64,000 bases of DNA from an uncultured Muribaculaceae bacterium (GTDB taxonomy: Bacteria > Bacteroidota > Bacteroidia > Bacteroidales > Muribaculaceae). The notes below the pieces were generated by a model that worked only from the letters and a program-made list of their open reading frames with translations, was not told the DNA's origin and did no database searches. Shown here piece by piece: positions 34,383 through 41,657 of the stretch (its first letter is position 1; every line of letters begins with the position of its first letter). The position numbers and the translations under genes are program-made. The DNA is taken from assembly GCA_910589055.1 (NCBI GenBank), contig CAJURN010000001.1:124001-188000 (forward strand). Direction: 5' to 3'.

Positions 34383-34753
34383 TCAAGAGCTCCTTTCCGC
34401 CAGGCATATACAAGCCCGAGCACCAAGACACCGAAGAATACCGCGATACAAATCAATCCCTGGGCACCAAGCTCACGCATGCGGACAGCCCAGGGGAACA
34501 GAAATACGGTTTCAACGTCGAACATTAAAAATAGAATAGCGAACAGATAATATCCCACCTTGAACTGCGACATACTCTCGCCGCGTGTGGGAATACCACA
34601 TTCATAAGCTTCGCCTTTCTGCAGATTATAAGAGCGAGGCGAAATCAGGCCGGCAATCCATAATGCCAGCGCAACAAGTGCCACGCCGGTAAGCAATGCT
34701 GTGATTGCAAGCAGGCCATTGTTGGTGATTCCAAAAATGTCTAATAATATCAT
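34373..34753 (-). CDS. nuoA: NADH-quinone oxidoreductase subunit A
   Basis: A 126-residue three-helix membrane subunit. LISPRSYNLQKGEAYECGIPTRGESMSQFKVGYYLFAILFLMFDVETVFLFPW is the conserved NuoA core, with the Tyr-Glu-Cys-Gly loop next to the quinone site. An open frame reaches back to a TTG at 34834, but the extra residues are not NuoA-like; the ATG at 34753 gives a normal length. First gene of the 18-gene cluster. Confidence 0.93.
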   Translation of the reverse strand: MILLDIFGITNNGLLAITALLTGVALVALALWIAGLISPRSYNLQKGEAYECGIPTRGESMSQFKVGYYLFAILFLMFDVETVFLFPWAVRMRELGAQGLICIAVFFGVLVLGLVYAWRKGALEWK

Positions 34754-34873
34754 ATCGTCGTTGCTAATATTTTTCGGAACGTATAATGTCAGAAAATACG
34801 GAAACACTTGCATGCCAAATAATTGCGCCTGCAAATCACTGAGACATACATGGATGTCGCCGCTTTTTCAGCG

Positions 34874-34881
34874 CAAAGATA
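34874..34881 (-). promoter_or_regulatory. candidate promoter of the nuo/atp cluster
   Basis: On the minus strand, TATCTTTG matches the Bacteroidota -7 box TAnnTTTG. No TTTG lies 19-21 bases upstream. The start would be near 34868, leaving a leader of about 115 bases before the nuoA ATG. I found no better candidate ahead of nuoA. Confidence 0.5.
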
Positions 34882-34941
34882 GTGATTTTCCCCCAATAAT
34901 CCGAATTATTGTTAAAAACTTTTTGAGAATCTTTAGAGCAT

Positions 34942-34975
34942 AAAAAAAATCCTCCACCCGGAAGGTTAGAGGATT
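34942..34975 (-). terminator. intrinsic terminator of the repeat-domain lipoprotein gene
   Basis: On the minus strand, AATCCTC and GAGGATT pair around a 14-base loop and are followed by a run of eight T. It lies 22 bases after the lipoprotein stop and separates that gene from the nuo promoter. Confidence 0.72.
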
Positions 34976-34997
34976 ATTACGATATTCAGAGAACAGA

Positions 34998-35858
34998 TTA
35001 TTCCTCCACTTCAAGAGGTCCGTCGAATGTCACGTGATAGAGAGCGCCACCGACAGTGCATCCGAAGGAAAGGGTCATTCCCTTGGCAAAGTCATATTCG
35101 GCCACCAGATCGGATATGGGATAATCCGGCTGGGGAGTAGAGCCCATGTAAGGTGTCAGACTTTCAGCGGAAAGTATCACCTTCTGTCCGGAAAGCACAA
35201 AGGGAATATCTTTGAAAGATATGTCAAGTGCGGGCATCTTTTCGGCGAACTGAGCGCCGGTGATGTCAATATTGGCTTTCATGGTCTTGAAATCCATGTC
35301 TACCACATAGATGCTTGAGGTGGACTTGAACACGTCGTTGTCAGGAGCGGTTGATTCCGTGGTTCCGGCAAGAAGCTGCACAGGAAGCGACGAGAACACT
35401 GCGACAGAGTTATTTACAAGGAAATTGGCAGTAAAAGCCGGAATGTACATCGACGAGCCGTAATAGCGGTCGAGCAGTTTAATCTCAAACGACGAGAACA
35501 GAGGAACGTTTCCGAATCCGGCGATGGTGGGAGTGAGCATAGTGCCGGAAATTTTCTTCCATCCGTAGGATTCGATTGTGAACGGAATATCGGTGAATGT
35601 CATCTTGGGATAGGTGACACCATCGGAAAGTTCAAAATTGGAAATCGAAACTTCAGCAGTCTTCTGGGTGTAGTTCAGCTTGATGTAGTAGCTCACCGAT
35701 GTTGCCATCTTGGAGTCAACGCCGGGGGTTGAGGAATAGGCGAAACAGCTCGACAGCGTCTGTTCGGTTACGTAATCGCCGGGGTCGGAGCTGTTGCAGG
35801 ACGCAAGACCTACGATTGCGGCCACGCCCATGATGATAGATTTGATTGTCTTATTCAT
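34998..35858 (-). CDS. lipoprotein with a duplicated domain, function unknown
   Basis: A 286-residue exported lipoprotein. MNKTIKSIIMGVAAIVGLAS ends in a proper lipobox (GLAS-C). The mature part has two similar halves: one with VSISNFELSDGVTYPKMTFTD and an LTPTI ending, the other with IDITGAQFAEKMPALDISFKD and an LTPYM ending. This points to an internal duplication of a beta-rich unit. I do not recognise the family with certainty; it resembles the many DUF-type surface lipoproteins of gut Bacteroidales. A promoter lies upstream and a terminator downstream, so it is a single-gene unit. The open frame extends further upstream, but only this start gives a signal peptide. Confidence 0.72.
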   Translation of the reverse strand: MNKTIKSIIMGVAAIVGLASCNSSDPGDYVTEQTLSSCFAYSSTPGVDSKMATSVSYYIKLNYTQKTAEVSISNFELSDGVTYPKMTFTDIPFTIESYGWKKISGTMLTPTIAGFGNVPLFSSFEIKLLDRYYGSSMYIPAFTANFLVNNSVAVFSSLPVQLLAGTTESTAPDNDVFKSTSSIYVVDMDFKTMKANIDITGAQFAEKMPALDISFKDIPFVLSGQKVILSAESLTPYMGSTPQPDYPISDLVAEYDFAKGMTLSFGCTVGGALYHVTFDGPLEVEE

Positions 35859-35884
35859 TTTCTGTGTTGATTCATAAAGCGCTG

Positions 35885-35916
35885 CAAAGATATGTATTCG
35901 CCGCAACATCCCCAAA
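35885..35916 (-). promoter_or_regulatory. sigma-ABfr-type promoter for the lipoprotein gene
   Basis: On the minus strand, TTTG (35916-35913), a 20-base spacer and TATCTTTG (35892-35885) match both promoter boxes. Transcription would begin near 35878, about 20 bases before the ATG at 35858. Confidence 0.7.
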
Positions 35917-35935
35917 GCGCAGTACATAAAAAATC

Positions 35936-38179
35936 TTAACGCGCGAGCGACGCACGCAAGGTCACTCCGAACTCCACCGGGCGTCCGCGCTGCACAAAGG
36001 AATTTCCCATCGACATAAAATAAAATGTATTGTAACGGGTATCGGTGAAGTTTGTCACCCATGCCTTGAGCGACCAACGCCCTGTCGAGAAGCTGACAGA
36101 AGCCGAGGGAAGGCAATAGAAGGCCTGACGCAGAGTGTTTTCCTCATTCCAGCAAATCTCACCGGCACCTCTCGCCGACAGGCAAACCGACGGTGTCACT
36201 CCACAGAAAGACAGCGAGGGCACACGCCAGTCGGCCGAAATAAAGAAAGTGTTTTCCGGCGCGTATGGCACACGCTTGCCCCGGAAATCGGCACGGCCGT
36301 TGTTATACCGCCGGAACGTGGCCGAAGTATAGCCATAAGACATCCGCACCGACAGATCTTCAAGCGGACGCCACGAAGCTGTCAGCTCGGCTCCAAGGCT
36401 GCGGGTACGCCCGGCATTTGTCATGATTCGGCCTGTGACTGTTCCCGGAGGAAAAACCGTAAGCTGCTGATTGCAGCAATCAATAAGAAACAAAGCCAAA
36501 TCCGCCGAAATCTTCGCTTTGGGAAACGACGCATGCACACCGGCCTCGTAATTAAAACTTTTCTCGGGACGGTAGCTCACTATTTCATCAAGGGTATAGA
36601 GCGACGACAGCCCCATCATCGACATTATCCTCTGCGACAACACATCCGAAAACATCTGAGTATTATATCCTCCGGCCTTATACGCCTTCGAGAAGGATAC
36701 ATACGGCCGGAAATCGCCCGCGTCATACTCCACGGCAAGCCTCGGAAGCAGTTCAACAAAGGTCTGCGACAGCCCGTCACGGTCGTCAATATTCACCGGC
36801 GTGTGCGAATAAAGCTCCGAAGTTCCGTCAGGCAAAAGGTGCCGTGTCGAATATCCCGTGTTGCAGCGGCTGTTGTACAACAACGACACATGCTCGAGGT
36901 CACACCTGAGTCCGGCCGAAAAATTCCATGCGCCGGTGTGCCACGAGCTTTCATGATACAGCGCCACACCGTAGGAATTATTATCAAAAGTGCTGCCGAG
37001 AGTAAAATTACGGGAGTCCCAACTGATAGGATATGTGCTGTTTATTGAATTTCGATGATCTTCGATAAGACTCCGGATTCCTGTATCCTTGAAGGTCACG
37101 GGCGCATCCATGTCGGTAAATTTCGCAAAAGCGAAAACTCCGCCGAGCCACCCATATGCCCCGCGAGCCCCACGGGTGAAAAGATCCTCCGACACATTCC
37201 ATTCCCTGCGGGCCTGCGTGAGCGTGAAATAATCATCAGGAAGGAAATCCTGGTCGAGGGTCATCTTGTCGTCAAGATACTGCACAGCCGTCACCGATGT
37301 CACCACAACACGTTTTCCCGCCCATGCCACAGTGAGTCCGTCGGCAAAATGAGTTCTACGATAAGAGCAGGTATCATTATATGCGATAAGCCCGGTGGAA
37401 ACATTCTCGTATGGATAACCCTCCTGAGAGTTAAGGCCAAGAGAAGCCGTGTTCGACACCGACAATCGCGCCGAAGGACGCCACTCGGTCTTCCACCTCA
37501 GAGAGCCGTGAGCATCCTGCCCTACCCTCTTTCCGGTAAAGGCATTGCGCCAGAAACCGTCGGTACGCCCGAAAAATCCTGCAAGACTCATCGCCATCGG
37601 CTCAGAAATCTTGCCGTACACCGACGCCGATGCCTTGACCGTAGACGCCCGGGAGTATTCAATCATTGCCCGGACACCCTGCCAGCGCATTGGCGACATC
37701 GTGAGAACATTTATCTGTCCTCCCATAGTGTTACGTCCGTTCAGCACCGACTGCGCACCTCGCAGCACCTCAATGCTTTCAATGTCGGCAATCTCAAAGT
37801 CGTAGGCATCCTTGTTGAGATACGGCACATTATCGACCGTCAACCCCACCACAGGCTGATCCATGCGCGAGCCAAGACCACGGACATATATCGACGAGGT
37901 CATCCTCGACCCATAGTCGGGCATATAGAAATTGGGGGCAATCTCTCCGAGAGCCTTCATTTCCGACAGGCCGAGCCTACGGGCCTCCACACCTGAAACG
38001 CGAGTCACAGCCTCTGCTATTCCCGATCCGGCATCATTCTTCAGCCCGCGGATTTCCACCTCGCGCAATTGATGCTGCGCACGCACTTCGGCAGAATCGG
38101 CCTGCGCCACAGCATCCACGCCGGAAACCAGGACAATGGCGGCGGAGACCACATAATATATATAGTTGCGGATTTTCAT
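35936..38179 (-). CDS. TonB-dependent outer-membrane receptor
   Basis: A 747-residue outer-membrane gated porin. The signal peptide MKIRNYIYYVVSAAIVLVSG ends near AVAQ. A plug domain follows (about 35-160) with LREVEIRGLK, VRGLGSRMDQPVVGLTVDNVPY and IESIEVLRGAQSVLNGRNTMGGQINV. The rest is the 22-strand barrel with many aromatic-rich strands. It lacks the CarboxypepD-like N-terminal domain and a SusD partner, so it is a classical receptor (siderophore, cobalamin or similar) rather than a SusC glycan importer. The substrate cannot be read from sequence. The next gene downstream is the lipoprotein, which has its own promoter. Confidence 0.9.
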   Translation of the reverse strand: MKIRNYIYYVVSAAIVLVSGVDAVAQADSAEVRAQHQLREVEIRGLKNDAGSGIAEAVTRVSGVEARRLGLSEMKALGEIAPNFYMPDYGSRMTSSIYVRGLGSRMDQPVVGLTVDNVPYLNKDAYDFEIADIESIEVLRGAQSVLNGRNTMGGQINVLTMSPMRWQGVRAMIEYSRASTVKASASVYGKISEPMAMSLAGFFGRTDGFWRNAFTGKRVGQDAHGSLRWKTEWRPSARLSVSNTASLGLNSQEGYPYENVSTGLIAYNDTCSYRRTHFADGLTVAWAGKRVVVTSVTAVQYLDDKMTLDQDFLPDDYFTLTQARREWNVSEDLFTRGARGAYGWLGGVFAFAKFTDMDAPVTFKDTGIRSLIEDHRNSINSTYPISWDSRNFTLGSTFDNNSYGVALYHESSWHTGAWNFSAGLRCDLEHVSLLYNSRCNTGYSTRHLLPDGTSELYSHTPVNIDDRDGLSQTFVELLPRLAVEYDAGDFRPYVSFSKAYKAGGYNTQMFSDVLSQRIMSMMGLSSLYTLDEIVSYRPEKSFNYEAGVHASFPKAKISADLALFLIDCCNQQLTVFPPGTVTGRIMTNAGRTRSLGAELTASWRPLEDLSVRMSYGYTSATFRRYNNGRADFRGKRVPYAPENTFFISADWRVPSLSFCGVTPSVCLSARGAGEICWNEENTLRQAFYCLPSASVSFSTGRWSLKAWVTNFTDTRYNTFYFMSMGNSFVQRGRPVEFGVTLRASLAR

Positions 38180-38189
38180 ATTCGAGTCG

Positions 38190-38197
38190 CAAAGTTA
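38190..38197 (-). promoter_or_regulatory. -7 box almost abutting the TonB receptor start
   Basis: On the minus strand, TAACTTTG matches TAnnTTTG and ends ten bases before the receptor ATG at 38179. The nearest upstream TTTG is 23 bases away, a little far. If used, it would give a leader of only a few bases. Confidence 0.5.
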
Positions 38198-38261
38198 GCC
38201 TAAAAAAACCAAAATATTTGCAAAATGGCTTGAACCGGGCGGAAAAACGGATAAATTTAAC

Positions 38262-38269
38262 TAACTTTG
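38262..38269 (+). promoter_or_regulatory. -7 box of the ECF sigma gene
   Basis: TAACTTTG matches the Bacteroidota -7 consensus and ends 24 bases before the sigma-factor ATG at 38294. There is no TTTG at the expected -33 position, so a different or additional sigma factor, possibly the ECF protein itself, could be involved. Confidence 0.45.
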
Positions 38270-38293
38270 CTAAAAATCCAATCAACTCCGCCA

Positions 38294-38851
38294 ATGGCTG
38301 AAATACCTGCTGAAAATCCGGAACTGATAGCCCGACTTCGCGACGAGTCAACCGTGCGCGAAGCGTTCACTGAAGTGATAGCACTCTTCAGTGAGCCGCT
38401 CTATTGGCAAATCCGACGCATGGTACAGTCGCATGACGACGCCAACGACCTGCTTCAGAACACATTTCTGAAAGCATGGGCTTCTATCGACAATTTCCGC
38501 GGCGACGCCAAACTCTCCACCTGGCTCTACAAAATCGCCATCAACGAAAGCATCACATTCCTCGCCCGCGAAAGAAAACGCCTCAACATATCTCTCGACG
38601 AGCAGGAAGCCGGACTTATCAACACCATTGAAGCCGACACCGACATCGACGGCGACCGTCTCGCCCTAAAGCTCCGCGAAGCCATCGCAACGCTCCCTGA
38701 AAAACAGAGACTTATATTCAACATGAAATACTACGACGAGATGAAATACGACGACATTTCCGAGATTCTCGGCACGAGCGTCGGCGCCCTGAAAGCATCC
38801 TATCATCTCGCCGTAAAAAAAATTGAGCAATATTTCGATACCCACGATTAA
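38294..38851 (+). CDS. ECF-type RNA polymerase sigma factor
   Basis: A 185-residue sigma-70-family factor. Region 2 is visible as LYWQIRRMVQSHDDANDLLQNTFLKAWASIDNFRGDAKLSTWLYKIAINE and region 4 as LREAIATLPEKQRLIFNMKYYDEMKYDDISEILGTSVGALKASYHLAVKKI. Regions 1.1 and 3 are absent, as in ECF factors. I chose the ATG at 38294 (MAEIPAENPE), which follows a -7 box. It heads a three-gene unit with a membrane protein and a periplasmic protein, so those two are candidates for its control. Confidence 0.94.
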   Translation: MAEIPAENPELIARLRDESTVREAFTEVIALFSEPLYWQIRRMVQSHDDANDLLQNTFLKAWASIDNFRGDAKLSTWLYKIAINESITFLARERKRLNISLDEQEAGLINTIEADTDIDGDRLALKLREAIATLPEKQRLIFNMKYYDEMKYDDISEILGTSVGALKASYHLAVKKIEQYFDTHD

Positions 38852-38906
38852 ACCCTGGGCCAATTCATCAGTCAAAGAATAAAATCTCCTCAACCCGACA
38901 TCCAAG

Positions 38907-39389
38907 ATGAAACAAGAAACCGACATACTCAAGCAAATCAACCGACGCGACGGAATGACCGTGCCGGAAGATTATTTTGCAGGATTTGCCGAGCGGATGG
39001 CCCGAGAGCTGCCCGACCGTCAGTCGGCCGCTTCTTCCGCTCCCTCCACGCGCCGCAGCCTGTGGGCTACCGTGCGTCCTTACGTGTATATGGCCGCGAT
39101 GTTCGCCGGAGTGTGGTGCATGCTCAAGATGTTCACCATAATGTCAGGTCCCTCCGACCTCCGCCCCATGGACTCCAACCCCGTGCTTGCCGAGGCCTTC
39201 AGCAATGAAGCATTTTTCAATGACTACGTAAGCTCCGACATAAGTCAGTGGGACGTTCTTGACGAAATGATGGAAGACGGCTCACTTGACCCGTCGTTCA
39301 ACGAAGACGATATCGCCCGCCTTTTCGAAGACGAATCCGACCTCATCGACAATCAGGAATCATTCATACTTCCCGACCATGAGCAATAA
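38907..39389 (+). CDS. single-pass membrane protein, candidate anti-sigma factor
   Basis: A 160-residue protein. The N-terminal 45 residues are charged and include VPEDYFAGFAERMARELPDRQ. One membrane helix follows at about 52-75 (VRPYVYMAAMFAGVWCMLKM), then an acidic C-terminal half ending in DDIARLFEDESDLIDN. The VPEDYFxxF opening recurs in Bacteroidota proteins encoded after ECF sigma genes. The layout, with cytosolic N terminus, one helix and outer domain, fits an anti-sigma factor, but the usual zinc-binding HxxxCxxC signature is absent. It starts 55 bases after the sigma gene and its stop overlaps the next start by 11 bases. Confidence 0.65.
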   Translation: MKQETDILKQINRRDGMTVPEDYFAGFAERMARELPDRQSAASSAPSTRRSLWATVRPYVYMAAMFAGVWCMLKMFTIMSGPSDLRPMDSNPVLAEAFSNEAFFNDYVSSDISQWDVLDEMMEDGSLDPSFNEDDIARLFEDESDLIDNQESFILPDHEQ

Positions 39390-39897
39390 AACAGTACGCA
39401 ACATAATCGCGGCAGCCCTGATGCTTGCAGTTGCCATCCCCGCGACAGCGCAGCAGCCGCAGAACCAGCTTCCCGACCCGGAAAACCGCGAGAAATACAT
39501 CAACGAAGTACGCCGCTACAAGCACGACTTCCTTGCCAAAGACCTCGACCTCTCCCGTGAACAGCAGCGCGAGTTCTTCCCCGTGTACGACGCCATGGAA
39601 GACGAACTCATGAAAATCAACGACGAGACACGCGAGCTCGAACGCAAGACCACAACAAATGCCGAAGCATCCGATACGGAACTCGAAGCCGCGGCTCAGG
39701 CAATATTCTCCCAAAAACAGCGCGAGGGAGAAGTAGAGCTCCAATACTTCGACAAATTCCGGAAGATACTCAACAACCGACAATTATTACGCCTCAAAAA
39801 CACCGAACGAAAGTTCACTCAGCAGCTCGTGCGACATCACAGGCGACTCCGTACCGAGAAGAACGCCGCCGACTCCGCACGCAAGCGGCAACAATAA
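39379..39897 (+). CDS. periplasmic helical protein, Spy/CpxP-like
   Basis: A 172-residue exported protein. The signal peptide MSNKTVRNIIAAALMLAVAI ends near ATAQ. The mature part is almost all helix and heavily charged, with DLSREQQREFFPVYDAMEDE and LLRLKNTERKFTQQLVRHHRR. The LSxEQ...F...Y and L...L/R...K repeats resemble Bacteroidota proteins grouped with the Spy/CpxP/heavy-metal-resistance fold. With the sigma and membrane proteins upstream it could sense envelope stress, which is inference. The start overlaps the end of the previous gene. Confidence 0.68.
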   Translation: MSNKTVRNIIAAALMLAVAIPATAQQPQNQLPDPENREKYINEVRRYKHDFLAKDLDLSREQQREFFPVYDAMEDELMKINDETRELERKTTTNAEASDTELEAAAQAIFSQKQREGEVELQYFDKFRKILNNRQLLRLKNTERKFTQQLVRHHRRLRTEKNAADSARKRQQ

Positions 39898-39910
39898 AGT
39901 AATAAAACAC

Positions 39911-39957
39911 GGGCTTCGCCGACTTGGGAACAGTCGGCGAAGCCCTTTTCCTTTTTC
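39911..39957 (+). terminator. intrinsic terminator of the ECF sigma unit
   Basis: GGGCTTCGCCGACT and AGTCGGCGAAGCCC form a perfect 14-bp stem with a 7-base loop, followed by TTTTCCTTTTT. It lies 14 bases after the stop of the periplasmic protein gene. Confidence 0.9.
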
Positions 39958-39993
39958 ATCATCACCAACACGTTTCATCAACCCGCGCCAGCC

Positions 39994-40791
39994 ATGCCCG
40001 TACGTACCCCACGCGAAACACTCGACGCATCAATCACCTCAGGAACAAACAAAATCAACCTCAGCCGCAACGCTTTCTCTTCTGGACGCTTCGCCGTCCT
40101 GAGCATGCTCGCCGGAGCATACATCGCCCTCGGCGGAATATTATCCATCATCGTAGGCTTCGGATTTCCTGAAATCACAGGCGCCAACCCGGCCATGCAA
40201 CGCCTGCTCAGCGGACTCGTTTTCCCCATTGGCCTGATGCTTGTCGTTATTCTCGGAGCAGAATTATTCACAGGCAACAACGCCCTTCTCATCCCGCCAC
40301 TGATGACCCGAAAATGCACCGTAGGCGATGTCGCGCTCAACTGGACCCTGGTCTATCTCGGAAACTTCGCCGGAGCACTTCTGTTCGCGTGGCTGCTCGT
40401 ATATCTGCCCGGGCTCACCTCAACCGGCCCCTATCCGGAAGCCGTGCGCGCCATAGCCACGGCCAAAGTCTCCGCCGGATTCGGCACGATACTACTTAAA
40501 GGCATTGGTGCCAACTGGTGTGTATGTCTGGCCGTATGGCTTGCCATGTCGGGTCGACGTCTCGGCGAGAAACTGCTCGCATGCCAGATTCCCGTCATGG
40601 CCTTTGTCATATTAGGCTACGAGCACTGCGTTGCCAACATGTTCTTCATACCCCTTGGCATGATGCAAGGAGCCGAAATCAGCATCACGACCTTCCTCTC
40701 CGCCAACCTCCTGCCCGCCACAATAGGCAACATCATCGGAGGCGCCCTCTTCGTCGGCTGCGCCCACGCCTACATACACAAAGGAGCGTAA
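39994..40791 (+). CDS. formate/nitrite transporter family protein
   Basis: A 265-residue inner-membrane channel of the FNT family with six hydrophobic segments. Diagnostic patterns are ILGAELFTGNNALL (the omega-loop helix break), GANWCVCLAVWLA and GYEHCVANMFFIPLGMM with the central pore histidine. Formate export or uptake is most likely in a fermenter, but nitrite, lactate or hydrosulfide cannot be excluded. The TAA stop lies inside the left arm of a 24-base inverted repeat tied to the following transposase gene. Confidence 0.93.
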   Translation: MPVRTPRETLDASITSGTNKINLSRNAFSSGRFAVLSMLAGAYIALGGILSIIVGFGFPEITGANPAMQRLLSGLVFPIGLMLVVILGAELFTGNNALLIPPLMTRKCTVGDVALNWTLVYLGNFAGALLFAWLLVYLPGLTSTGPYPEAVRAIATAKVSAGFGTILLKGIGANWCVCLAVWLAMSGRRLGEKLLACQIPVMAFVILGYEHCVANMFFIPLGMMQGAEISITTFLSANLLPATIGNIIGGALFVGCAHAYIHKGA

Positions 40792-40936
40792 GCCTCCGGC
40801 TTGCGCAAAAAATAAATAATCCTTTAACACCATTATATCAATCGCAAGGTATTAATCGCGAAGTATCAATCGCAAGGTATTAATCGCAAGATATTAATCG
40901 CAAGGTATCAATCGCAAGCCGGAGGCTTACGCTCCT
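40782..40936. repeat. 24-base inverted repeat enclosing the tandem array before the RAYT gene
   Basis: The left arm (40782-40805) and right arm (40913-40936) are exact reverse complements, with CCGGAGGCTTACGCTCC in the right arm. They are separated by 107 bases that include six 14-base repeats. The left arm contains the stop codon of the FNT gene; the right arm ends 35 bases before the transposase ATG. Paired arms of this kind next to a RAYT gene resemble REP/BIME elements. Confidence 0.75.
40836..40919. repeat. six tandem 14-base repeats
   Basis: Six consecutive units of the form TATCAATCGCAAGG fill 40836-40919. They vary only at position 4 (C or T), position 11 (one G) and the last two bases (GG, AG, GA or GC). 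The last unit runs into the right arm of the flanking inverted repeat. The units are directly abutted, with no spacers, so this is not a CRISPR array. Confidence 0.85.
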
Positions 40937-40961
40937 TGTACGCTCCTTGTGCACTCCTTGT
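40929..40961. repeat. three tandem 11-base repeats
   Basis: ACGCTCCTTGT occurs twice without change, then once as GCACTCCTTGT, directly before ACTCTCC and the transposase ATG at 40972. The first copy is the end of the right inverted-repeat arm, so this array seems to have grown from the arm. Confidence 0.8.
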
Positions 40962-40971
40962 ACTCTCCATT

Positions 40972-41538
40972 ATGAACGACATCGAAATAAAGCGGCGGAA
41001 TCTACCTCATTGGCATCGAGAAAAATGCCTTCAGTTCGTCACATTCCACCTTGCAGATTCACTTCCGGCATCCGCAAGGCAGGACTTGTCAGCATTGAAG
41101 GCAACTTTCATCAAAGCAAACCCGTTGCCGTGGTCCGATGAAACAAGCACCCGATTCAACCGGTTATTTCCTTTGGCCGTCAATAACTTCCTCGACGCAG
41201 GATACGGCAGTTGTTGCCTTAAGCGCCACGACTGCGCATTGATTATGTCGCGAGCCATAGAATATTTCGATAAAAAACACTACTTGATACACCGATATGT
41301 CGTGATGCCAAACCATGTTCACGTATTGGTTGAATTAACAGGCTCATGGAACCTTTCACAAATATGCAAATCGTGGAAGAATTATTCCGCAGTCAACATA
41401 AACCGGCTCATAGGCAGTTCAGGACAGTTGTGGCATCATGAGTCATGGGACAGAATGATCCGGAACGAAAGGCATTACGACAATGTGGTTGAATATATCG
41501 AGAAGAATATAAGTTCGGGAGGGGTGATATGGAAGTAG
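40972..41538 (+). CDS. REP-associated tyrosine transposase (RAYT, Y1 HUH family)
   Basis: A 188-residue single-strand-acting nuclease-like protein. The HUH motif is H115-V-H117 in VVMPNHVHVLV. The candidate nucleophile is Tyr169 in IRNERHYDNVVEYI, aligned by pattern to the tyrosine of characterised RAYTs. Other family marks are LPHWHREKCLQFVTFHLADSLP at the start and a central KSWKNYSAVNIN. Unlike IS200/IS605 transposases, RAYTs are usually single-copy and linked to palindromic repeats rather than being mobile themselves. The upstream inverted and tandem repeats fit that. The start is the first ATG after the repeats. Confidence 0.88.
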   Translation: MNDIEIKRRNLPHWHREKCLQFVTFHLADSLPASARQDLSALKATFIKANPLPWSDETSTRFNRLFPLAVNNFLDAGYGSCCLKRHDCALIMSRAIEYFDKKHYLIHRYVVMPNHVHVLVELTGSWNLSQICKSWKNYSAVNINRLIGSSGQLWHHESWDRMIRNERHYDNVVEYIEKNISSGGVIWK

Positions 41539-41657
41539 CAAACAGCAACTGTTCCTTTGACATAGGCATAATTTCGCGTCCGGTAATCTTTTAATCGGTG
41601 TAAGTTGTTATGTAATAAAAGTACGATTGCATATTCACGTTTTAACGCACTCCGATT

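Noticed and set aside
37055..37996. A 313-codon plus-strand frame opposite the TonB receptor
   Set aside because: Antisense shadow with no family pattern.
40836..40919. Possible CRISPR array
   Set aside because: Units are 14 bases and directly abutted with no spacers, and no cas gene is near.
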